Shown here: one piece after another, positions 57,784 through 64,000 of the stretch
Layout: the number at the start of each line of letters is the position of its first letter
Position numbering within the stretch: position 1 is the stretch's first letter
Assembly: GCF_021023135.1 (NCBI RefSeq)
Contig: NZ_PGFV01000004.1
Location: forward strand, 459,617-523,616
Length of the DNA: 64,000 nucleotides
Reading direction: 5' to 3'
Origin: Brevibacterium sp. CCUG 69071
GTDB taxonomy: Bacteria; Actinomycetota; Actinomycetes; Actinomycetales; Brevibacteriaceae
Notes under the pieces: model-generated
What the model saw: only the letters and a program-made list of their open reading frames with translations
Told to the model about the DNA's origin: nothing
Database searches by the model: none
Position numbers and translations under genes: made by a program

Positions 57784-58749
57784 TCAATCCTTGACGATGT
57801 CCTCGGCGTTCTCGAGCACCTCGGCGAGTTCGCCGAGCCACTGCGTGTAGCCGTCGTAGGTGTAGGCCCGTTTGTCGTCCCAGGTGCCGAGCTGGCCGGC
57901 CTTGACCGCGGGGAGAGATTCAAAGATCGGATTGTCCTCGTATTCGGCTGAGGCGTCGTGGACGAGGAGGACGTCTGCGGGGTAGTCGGGCATCTTCTCC
58001 CAGGACACCTCGGCCCAGCTGGTGTCCGCACCGGAATCCGGCCCGACCAGCTTGAGTCCGTCGTCGCTGAGCATCTTGGCGACGCCGAGCGCCTTGGCAG
58101 TGTAGTTGAGCTCCGAACTGAAGTTCGCGAGCAGCACGGTCAGCCAGTCCTTCTCCGCGGTGATGTCGCGGATCTTCTGCCGCGCACCCTCGAAGGCCTT
58201 GCGTTGCTGCGCGATCTCGCCCGTCTCGGTGTCTTTTCCGAGGGCCTGCGCGATCGCTGCGTACTGGGCGAACATCGAGTCCGGGGTGGCGCCGTCGAGT
58301 TTGACCGGCACGAATTCCGCCAGGGAGGTGACCTGCTCCTTGAGCTTGTCCTCCCACCAGGTCCAACCGTCGCCCTTCTCGTTGCCGTAGGCGACGATGA
58401 TGTCGGGATTCGTCGCGGCAAGCGCCTCGACATCAAGCTCCATATCGGTGCCTACGATCTCCACACCGGTGTGATCGAAGGACTTGCCCGGGGACTCGTT
58501 CTGGCCGAACCCGTAGACCGCAACCGGCTTGATCCCATAGGGTGCCAGCGCCGCAGCCGAATAGAAGTCCATGGCGATGCGTTCGGCCGGCCGGTCGAGT
58601 TCGATGGTCAGACCGTCATATCCCTCCGGGGAGTAGGAGAAGTTCTCGGCGCTGCTCGCGGCCCCCGTGGTCTCAGTCCCCTCCCTCGAGCAGGCGACGA
58701 GCGCGAACGGCGCAAGAGCGGACAGGGCAAGGAGCTGACGGCGATGCAT
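57784..58749 (-). CDS. Iron-siderophore ABC transporter substrate-binding lipoprotein
   Basis: 321 residues from ATG 58749 (GAAAGG seven bases upstream; a longer open frame is rejected). Lipobox LVAC with Cys20. The mature protein matches FecB/FepB-type binding proteins: RIAMDFYSAAALAPYGIKPVAVYGF, VEALAATNPDIIVAYGNEKG, LTVLLANFSSELNYTAKALGVAKML and AYTYDGYTQWLGELAEVL. It binds ferric siderophore or heme-like ligands for import. Divergent from the siderophore-interacting protein, with an iron box between them. Confidence 0.9.
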   Translation of the reverse strand: MHRRQLLALSALAPFALVACSREGTETTGAASSAENFSYSPEGYDGLTIELDRPAERIAMDFYSAAALAPYGIKPVAVYGFGQNESPGKSFDHTGVEIVGTDMELDVEALAATNPDIIVAYGNEKGDGWTWWEDKLKEQVTSLAEFVPVKLDGATPDSMFAQYAAIAQALGKDTETGEIAQQRKAFEGARQKIRDITAEKDWLTVLLANFSSELNYTAKALGVAKMLSDDGLKLVGPDSGADTSWAEVSWEKMPDYPADVLLVHDASAEYEDNPIFESLPAVKAGQLGTWDDKRAYTYDGYTQWLGELAEVLENAEDIVKD

Positions 58750-59107
58750 CAAGAGCCTTTCGGTGAGCTGAGTTCGGGCAGTGCTGTTCTTCGGTTGTGG
58801 CAGAACGACGATGATGGCGACGCGTCCGTTTCGGCAGGACTGCTTGGATCTGGAAATGGCGACTGAGGCCCCCGGCGCGACCGCAAGAGTCCACATTGTG
58901 ACCGAAATCGACGATGCCGGGTCCACGGTAACATCATTGTGGAAAGGCTTGCCTAACCATTTTGGCGTAGGCTGGCCCATGGACATCAAGGCCGACTGTC
59001 AGAGGCACACCGATCACACCGGTGGTCGCCCATCCGATCGGCTCGCATACGATCCCGCGACCCTCGGTGGGATGAGTCCGAAAGTCGCGGAGAATGAAGG
59101 AGAATCA
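58750..59107. other. 358-base divergent intergenic region with iron box
   Basis: No gene is recognised. It must hold the promoters of the lipoprotein gene (leftward) and the siderophore-interacting protein gene (rightward). The iron box at 58943-58961 is the only clear signal; the frame is open across much of the stretch but lacks family similarity and typical start signals. Confidence 0.6.
58943..58961. promoter_or_regulatory. DtxR/IdeR-like iron box between the siderophore genes
   Basis: AAAGGCTTGCCTAACCATT matches 12 of 19 positions of TTAGGTTAGCCTAACCTAA, with the core GCCTAACC intact. It lies 146 bases before the siderophore-interacting protein start and 193 before the lipoprotein start, in the divergent region. 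Confidence 0.5.
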
Positions 59108-60100
59108 GTGTCACGAGCACCCATCGGCGCCTTCGAAGCCACCGTCACCGGCATCGAGGACCTCAGCCCGACCTTCCGCCGCATCACATTCGGCGGACCC
59201 GGGCTCGACGATTTCGGCCCCAAGGGACACCCTCGTGATCTTCGCTTCAAACTCATCATTCCGCCCCAGGGTGCTCGTGAACCGCAGTTCGACCTCCTGA
59301 GCTTCCTCGCCGAGCAGGAGGAGGCCGGGGTGTCCTGGTACCAGGCATGGCTGCAGGTCGACCCCGAGGTGCGCGGATCGATGCGGACCTACACCGTCCG
59401 GCAGTGGAGTGAAGAGAACGGTGAGCTCCTCGTCGACATGGTTCTCCATGTCGACGCCGATGGTCACTCCGGTCCCGCCGCAGGCTGGGCCCAGGCCGTC
59501 CAGGTCGGCGACAGACTGCACATCATCGGGCCCTCACGGCATGCCGAAGGTCCGAGCGCCGGTATCGAATTCGAACCCGGTGACGCACATCAGATCCTGC
59601 TCGCCGGCGACGAGACAGCCGTGCCGGCCATCGCCTCGATCCTCGATTCAATCAAAGACACGCAGACGCGCGGCAAGGCGATCCTCGAGGTTCCGACCGC
59701 CGACGACATCATCGACATCGACGCCCCGGACGGCTTCGAGCTCGAGTGGCTGCCGCGCGGTGATGCTGCGTTCGGCGAGCTGCTCGAGCCGGCGGTCCGG
59801 GAGGCTGTGCGTTCCGAGGTTCCGACCTCGTCCGCGCCTTCGTCCTCCCCCGCCGAGGTGGGTCTTGAGGACGTCAACATCGACGAGGAGATCCTCTGGG
59901 ACGTGCCGGCCGCACTCACCCAGGCCGCGCAGAGCAGCTCGAGTGCGACCGAGAAGGTCGAACGGCCGTTCTACGCCTGGATCGCCGGTGAGGCCGGCCC
60001 GGTCAAGCGCCTGCGCCGATACCTCGTGCAGGAGGTGGGCGTCGATCGCAAGCAGATCGCCTTCATGGGCTATTGGCGAGAAGGAAAGGCGGAGGGATGA
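59108..60100 (+). CDS. Siderophore-interacting protein (ferric-siderophore flavoreductase)
   Basis: 330 residues from GTG 59108, chosen because AAGGAG lies six bases upstream. N-terminal FAD-binding domain with FEATVTGIEDLSPTFRRITFGG and the flavin motif RTYTVRQW; C-terminal SIP domain with LLAGDETAVPAIASILDS and YAWIAGEAGPVKRLRRYLVQEVGVDRKQIAFMGYWREG. It reduces and releases iron from imported siderophores in the cytoplasm, matching the divergent binding protein. A Ser/Pro/Ala-rich acidic linker of about 50 residues precedes the last domain segment. Confidence 0.93.
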   Translation: MSRAPIGAFEATVTGIEDLSPTFRRITFGGPGLDDFGPKGHPRDLRFKLIIPPQGAREPQFDLLSFLAEQEEAGVSWYQAWLQVDPEVRGSMRTYTVRQWSEENGELLVDMVLHVDADGHSGPAAGWAQAVQVGDRLHIIGPSRHAEGPSAGIEFEPGDAHQILLAGDETAVPAIASILDSIKDTQTRGKAILEVPTADDIIDIDAPDGFELEWLPRGDAAFGELLEPAVREAVRSEVPTSSAPSSSPAEVGLEDVNIDEEILWDVPAALTQAAQSSSSATEKVERPFYAWIAGEAGPVKRLRRYLVQEVGVDRKQIAFMGYWREGKAEG

Positions 60101-60138
60101 GCCTGCGTGCTCGCCGGTCGTCCGCACGTCGCCGTCCT

Positions 60139-61254
60139 TCAGATCTGCGATGTGACCTCGGACGAGGGTGTGTGCTGAGACGACGCGGCCGGTTCGTCCG
60201 ACTTCGTCCGCAGCGATCGAACTATCTGCGGCCCGATGGCACAGGCCGCTCCGGCCAGACAGAGTACCCCACCGGCGGCAGCCAGCGGCGGTGGGACCTC
60301 CCCCAGGAGCAGCCACGCCAGGACGACGACGATCGCGGGGACGAGCAGGCTCGATGAGCTCAGCATTCCCGCTGGGAGGAATCGCAGAGCGTACCCCCAG
60401 AGGTTGAATGCGAGGGCCGTCGGAATCACGCCGAGGTAGACGACCTGCAGGGTCATTCCGATGGGTGCCTGTGCCGCCTCGGCGATGAGTCCCGGGGTGA
60501 AGACGAGGCAGACCGCGGTTCCGACCAGGATGCCCATCCAGGTCACGGTCACCGAGTCCTCGCGTGAGAGGAAGTGCTTCTGCAGGAGCACGCAGGCCGC
60601 GTAGAGCAGAGCGGCCGTCAGGCTCAAGGCGAGTCCGCCGATGGTGAAGAACCCGGTGAAGCTGGCCGCGGTGATCATTCCGATGCCGAACAGCGAGACC
60701 GTTATGCCGACGAGGAGTCGCTTGAGCAGGCCTTCGCCGAGGAAGACACCGGCGAAGACGGCGATGATCAGCGGGGCGATGTTGACGATCATGGAAGCGG
60801 TGCCGGCGTCGATCGAGCGCTCGGCCGCGTTGAGGACGACGACATAGGCGGCGAACCAGGCGGCGCCCCACAGAACGAGGATCAGCCAGACGATCTTGCC
60901 GCGGGGCAGTCTCGGCCGGCGGAACAGCATGAGCGCGGAGAGGACGATCGCCGCGGATCCACCGCGGAGGAGTCCCATCGGGCCGGGCGAGAAGTGCTCC
61001 CCCACGTCGCGGATGACGACGAAGGATGACGCCCAGAAGATCATCGTGAGCAGTGCCGCGACCCAGGGAAGTCCCCGCCATCGCGGTAAAGCGGCAATCG
61101 CCGCCGAGGTGGTTGTGGCGGTGGTGGCCGGTGCAGTGGTGGCGGTGGGTGCGGCCGTGGCGACCGGAGTGGCCGGTGTAGCTGCGGCAGCCGGCTCGTC
61201 TTCGGTACGACCGACGGATCGAGGCAATTCGGAATCGCTGGAGGATGCGTTCAT
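60139..61254 (-). CDS. EamA/DMT-family transporter
   Basis: 371 residues with ten hydrophobic segments in two EamA repeats (WVAALLTMIFWASSFVVIRDVGEHFSPGPMGLLRGGSA; GGLALSLTAALLYAACVLLQKHFLSR and YLGVIPTALAFNLWGYALRFLPAGMLSSSSLLVPAIVVVLAWLLLGE). Usually metabolite or amino-acid exporters. Residues 20-50 are a low-complexity Ala/Thr/Pro stretch. ATG 61254 fits the family; an open frame upstream overlaps the divergent regulator's promoter. Controlled probably by the divergent LysR. Confidence 0.92.
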   Translation of the reverse strand: MNASSSDSELPRSVGRTEDEPAAAATPATPVATAAPTATTAPATTATTTSAAIAALPRWRGLPWVAALLTMIFWASSFVVIRDVGEHFSPGPMGLLRGGSAAIVLSALMLFRRPRLPRGKIVWLILVLWGAAWFAAYVVVLNAAERSIDAGTASMIVNIAPLIIAVFAGVFLGEGLLKRLLVGITVSLFGIGMITAASFTGFFTIGGLALSLTAALLYAACVLLQKHFLSREDSVTVTWMGILVGTAVCLVFTPGLIAEAAQAPIGMTLQVVYLGVIPTALAFNLWGYALRFLPAGMLSSSSLLVPAIVVVLAWLLLGEVPPPLAAAGGVLCLAGAACAIGPQIVRSLRTKSDEPAASSQHTPSSEVTSQI

Positions 61255-61298
61255 GTACTTGAGTATTCTTCGAACGATGATGAAATAAAAGCGCACAC

Positions 61299-61314
61299 TA
61301 TTGCACACACGTGT
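61299..61314. promoter_or_regulatory. Candidate LysR box in the EamA/lysR divergent region
   Basis: TATTGCACACACGTGT contains the palindrome ACACGTGT (61307-61314) and a TATTGCA half-site like that of the LysR box at 53674-53680. It lies in the 82-base AT-rich gap between the two genes. Confidence 0.35.
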
Positions 61315-61336
61315 ATGATCCTCGTACATTCGGAAC

Positions 61337-62308
61337 ATGCACAATGTTGCTCACCTGCAGACGTTCAAGTCGGTGGCCCTGAGTGGATCGGTTCGCTCTG
61401 CGGCTCAGTTCCTCGGGCTCTCGCCCTCCGCCGTCAGCCACCATCTCAAACTCCTTGAGCAGGAGACAGGATTGACGCTGTTTCAACGGCAGGGGCGAGG
61501 ACTCTGCCTGACCGATATCGGATCGGCGATCATGCAAGATGTGGATTCGGTGCTCGACGCTTCTGCACGGTTGAATCAGCGGGTGTCCGACCTGCAGGAG
61601 AATCGCATCGGGCGACTCTCGATCGGATACTTCAGCACTGCTGGAAACAGCTGGCTGCCGGAGCTCGTGTCCTACCTTGAACACAGGCACCCCGCCACCA
61701 CGGTTCAGCTGAATCTGCAGGAGGGAGTGTGGCAGGAGTGCCCGTCGGATATCCAAGTAGTCGTCGCGGACGCTCCCGATGCGTCGTTCCCACCGCAGGT
61801 GACGAGTACGTTCCTCGCCGGGGACCCGTATGTGGTGGCAGTACCGGACGATCATGTGCTGGCGGACAGGTCCGAGGTCACTCTGCCCGAGATCGAACCG
61901 TTCCAGTGGATCGACAATGACACTGGCGAGGGTCCATGCCGAACGATCCTCTTCGAGGCCTGCGCTCGCGCCGGTGTCCGTGTGCATTTCAAACACGAGG
62001 CGCACAGCTTCGTGACTGCACTGCACATGGTCAGTCGCGGTCTGGGCCTGACGATTCTGCCGAGGCTCGGGATCGATCCGCTGCCGGCTGGGGTGACGAT
62101 CATTCCCTTGGCCGCCCCGACTCCGACGCGGTACATCCATGCGCTCAGCGATCCGGGCCACCCGCAACAGGATCTCATCGCCGACGCAGTGTCCGCCCTC
62201 CGCGATCTCGCGAACGATGGAGTCTGCAATAGTGACAGCGATAGGGGCAGCGATAGGGGCAGTGACCGCGACAGGAACAGCGACAGCAAGAGCGTGATCG
62301 CCAGCTGA
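61337..62308 (+). CDS. LysR-family transcriptional regulator, divergent from the EamA transporter
   Basis: 323 residues. HTH: HLQTFKSVALSGSVRSAAQFLGLSPSAVSHHLKLLEQETGLTLFQRQGRGLCLTDIG. Effector domain: RLSIGYFSTAGNSWLPELVSYLEHRHPATTVQLNL and HMVSRGLGLTILPRLGIDPLPAGVTIIPLA. The last ~25 residues are an Asp/Ser/Arg repeat tail (DSDRGSDRGSDRDRNSDS) coded by tandem 12-base units, absent in normal members. Probably controls the divergent exporter. Confidence 0.92.
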   Translation: MHNVAHLQTFKSVALSGSVRSAAQFLGLSPSAVSHHLKLLEQETGLTLFQRQGRGLCLTDIGSAIMQDVDSVLDASARLNQRVSDLQENRIGRLSIGYFSTAGNSWLPELVSYLEHRHPATTVQLNLQEGVWQECPSDIQVVVADAPDASFPPQVTSTFLAGDPYVVAVPDDHVLADRSEVTLPEIEPFQWIDNDTGEGPCRTILFEACARAGVRVHFKHEAHSFVTALHMVSRGLGLTILPRLGIDPLPAGVTIIPLAAPTPTRYIHALSDPGHPQQDLIADAVSALRDLANDGVCNSDSDRGSDRGSDRDRNSDSKSVIAS

Positions 62309-62546
62309 CCCGGCCGCCTCACCCGTCGCGCCTGAGAAGTTCGTATTCGGCAGAGTCAGTGTTGATAGCGTGGGCGGCTGCTGAGCTGGATACTCAAGAT
62401 CTGGTGACGGCGCAGTTCAGTTGCTGTGGTCCATGATGGGGCTGGGCATGAGTTCCATTGAGCCAGAACGTCGCCGAGTACGGAGTCGAGCGTGGGGCCG
62501 GGGCTGGGTGTGGGCGCACTTGTCCCCTCACACTCTAGGTGTGGTG

Positions 62547-64000
62547 TTAATCGTTGAAGAGGGTCTCGATGATGTCGTCGGCGATGAATCTCGAGTGCAG
62601 GATCGGGCGTTTCGCTGGATCGATACTCGGTGGTGGGACCGCGGCGGGTCGACCACAGTCAAGCATTGTGATCTCCCAGTCCGACCGGTCCAGCAGGTGA
62701 TGATGCGCTGAACACAACAGGCAGAGGTTGTTGATATCAGTCTTTCCACCGGCCGCGTGGGGCAGGACGTGGTTGACGTCGCACCATCCGGGTGGGGAGT
62801 CACAGCCGGGGAAGATGCAGCCGCGGTCGCGGGCGGTGATGATCGCGGTCTGGTGTTTGTTCGCGAACCTGTTCTCGGTCCGAACGGCCACGGTTCGTCC
62901 GGTGTCGTCCATGAGGTTGAAGAACACGCGCCCGTCCAATCCGCGGGAGGTGACTTCGCCCAGTGGGATCCGGTCCCCGGCCCCGGTGCGGGCTTCCCCG
63001 GTACCGGTGGCGATATCGGTGGCTTTGGCGGTGATGACCAGGGCGTAGGGAGAGCCTTTCTCGGCTTCTTTCATACTGATACGCCCGATGAGGGTGGCGA
63101 AGCGTTCGTAGATCCAGGTCCGTGCCGTGGGTTGGGCGTCGGTGACGTTGACCTCGGTGCCATCGGTACGCACCCCGTATCCCGGACGACCCGACGTAGC
63201 AGCGCTGCTGGTTGTGCAATCGTCTGTGTTGGCAGGAGCGTCGGTGGTCTCGCCAGTGGGGTCGGGGGTGGTGGCGTCGAAGACGGCCCAGGGTGGGGCG
63301 TCGTGGCGGTCGCCGGTGAACACGGCATCGAGAGTGTTGAAGCGTTCCTGCCCGGGGATCTGGGGCAGTCCACCATTGGGGGCGAATGCCCCACCATCGA
63401 CAGCCTCGTCGCCGGCAGGCTCGTCCCCGGCAGCCTCTTCGCCGGCAGTGGCGGCAGCGGCAGTGGTGTTCCCGGAGTCGGGATTCTCATTCCCGGTGCC
63501 GGCAGTCGGTGTTATCGGGTTAGCGTCTGGGGTTTCGGTGCTGGTGGTGGGGGTTGGTTGGGTGGATTCGATGCGGGAGGTGAGGAGTCCGTGGAGTTCG
63601 GCGCCGGTGGTGGGGTCGAGGATCCCGTCGAGTTTCCAGTCGCCGTTGCGTGTGGGGCGGGCGGTGACGAAGTAGTTCTCTCGTTTCGTCTCATCGATCG
63701 GTTGGGTGCCGTCGGGGTCGAGGTGGGCGAGGATGCGGCGGAAGATCTCGCGCAGTTCCCGTACGGCGACTTTCGGGGCGTAGGCGACGAGGTCGGCCTC
63801 GACTTGGGTTTTCATGTCCTCGGTCGCGGTGAAGGGCAGGTCGGCGAGGCAGGCTTCGATGGTGGTGACTTGATCGGTGGAGAGTGTTCCGTCGTGGAGT
63901 TTGTCGGCTACGACGGGGTGTTGGGGTGGCAGTGCTTGTCCGTTGGTGTTGACGCGGCCGCCGAGTTTCTCGGCGAGTTTGGCTCTGCGGTCGGCTTCGC
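62547..64000 (-). CDS. DUF222 domain-containing HNH endonuclease, 5' end beyond the window
   Basis: 484 residues are visible and the frame remains open at the right edge, so the N-terminus is missing. The DUF222 part includes RRAKLAEKLGGRVN and the region around VRELREIFRRILAHLDPDG. A long Thr/Ala/Gly/Asp-rich stretch lies in the middle. The C-terminal HNH motif is RDRGCIFPGCDSPPGWCDVNHVLPHAAGGKTDINNLCLLCSAHHHLLD, with paired cysteines and the H-N-H histidines. Such genes are multicopy in Micrococcales and mycobacteria; their role is unknown, and they are not by themselves proof of a mobile element. Confidence 0.92.
   Translation of the reverse strand, partial: EADRRAKLAEKLGGRVNTNGQALPPQHPVVADKLHDGTLSTDQVTTIEACLADLPFTATEDMKTQVEADLVAYAPKVAVRELREIFRRILAHLDPDGTQPIDETKRENYFVTARPTRNGDWKLDGILDPTTGAELHGLLTSRIESTQPTPTTSTETPDANPITPTAGTGNENPDSGNTTAAAATAGEEAAGDEPAGDEAVDGGAFAPNGGLPQIPGQERFNTLDAVFTGDRHDAPPWAVFDATTPDPTGETTDAPANTDDCTTSSAATSGRPGYGVRTDGTEVNVTDAQPTARTWIYERFATLIGRISMKEAEKGSPYALVITAKATDIATGTGEARTGAGDRIPLGEVTSRGLDGRVFFNLMDDTGRTVAVRTENRFANKHQTAIITARDRGCIFPGCDSPPGWCDVNHVLPHAAGGKTDINNLCLLCSAHHHLLDRSDWEITMLDCGRPAAVPPPSIDPAKRPILHSRFIADDIIETLFND

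Noticed and set aside
59648..61081. 477-codon minus-strand frame spanning two genes
   Set aside because: Runs through the antisense of the siderophore-interacting protein and an alternate frame of the EamA gene; both real genes are intact.
62547..64000. HNH gene as evidence of a mobile intron or prophage
   Set aside because: DUF222-HNH genes are ordinary multicopy chromosomal genes in this group; no integrase, terminase or intron structure adjoins.

Overview
The window is a dense, high-GC stretch with the look of a chromosome from an actinobacterium. Family content (PucR/CdaR-type regulators, a DUF222-HNH gene, DtxR/IdeR-like iron boxes, many GTG starts and ATGA stop/start overlaps) fits the Micrococcales, and Brevibacterium-type genomes come to mind. 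That assignment is an inference from gene content, not a database match. No rRNA, tRNA, prophage, insertion sequence or CRISPR array was recognised. The gene set is almost entirely catabolic and transport, with one regulator per module.

Region 1 (1-20158) is a nitrogen/purine-type catabolic island. On the minus strand lie a three-subunit molybdenum hydroxylase (xanthine/CO dehydrogenase family; the large subunit runs off the left edge), a NAT-family uracil/xanthine permease and a PucR regulator. Facing them on the plus strand are AllH (DUF2877) and a 1008-residue fusion of FdrA and the DUF1116 (YlbE/AllG) protein. These are the parts of oxamic transcarbamylase, which makes carbamoyl phosphate. 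Next, on the minus strand, come the Mo-enzyme maturation genes xdhC, coxE and coxD, a carbamate kinase translationally coupled to hydantoinase/oxoprolinase subunits HyuB and HyuA, an NmrA-like protein and a MocA-like nucleotidyltransferase.

Region 2 (20.3-25.0 kb) holds a TetR-controlled ABC-2 exporter with a perfect 18-bp palindrome on its start codon, an alanine-type aminotransferase and a membrane-anchored GH25 muramidase. Region 3 (25.1-31.5 kb) looks like a mevalonate degradation operon: GAF/PucR-type regulator, class II HMG-CoA reductase, HMG-CoA lyase and a TctA-like carrier with a small membrane partner. Region 4 (31.6-38.9 kb) has a TauE/SafE exporter with an Rrf2 regulator, an iron-boxed siderophore-binding lipoprotein, a LysR/Orn-Lys-Arg decarboxylase pair and an MHS-type MFS transporter with a strong bidirectional terminator.

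Region 5 (38.9-53.7 kb) combines a GntR regulator, a trimethylamine-dehydrogenase-like flavoprotein, a proline racemase/hydroxyproline epimerase and a complete Dpp/Opp-type ABC importer. It is followed, after a quinone oxidoreductase/TetR pair, by a two-component Rieske oxygenase of the GbcAB/stachydrine-demethylase type with its LysR regulator. Together these could import and strip methyl groups from (hydroxy)proline betaine-like compounds. Region 6 (54.7-64.0 kb) has an APC permease overlapping tail-to-tail with D-serine ammonia-lyase, a second siderophore lipoprotein divergent from a siderophore-interacting flavoreductase, an EamA exporter with a divergent LysR, and a DUF222-HNH gene cut by the right edge.

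Two patterns cut across modules. Several proteins carry short low-complexity insertions or tails made of Gly/Ala/Asp/Glu/Thr or Val-Glu repeats. Several intergenic junctions carry short degenerate tandem repeats (periods 10, about 19, 23 and about 30 bp). Both point to frequent short-repeat slippage in this genome.
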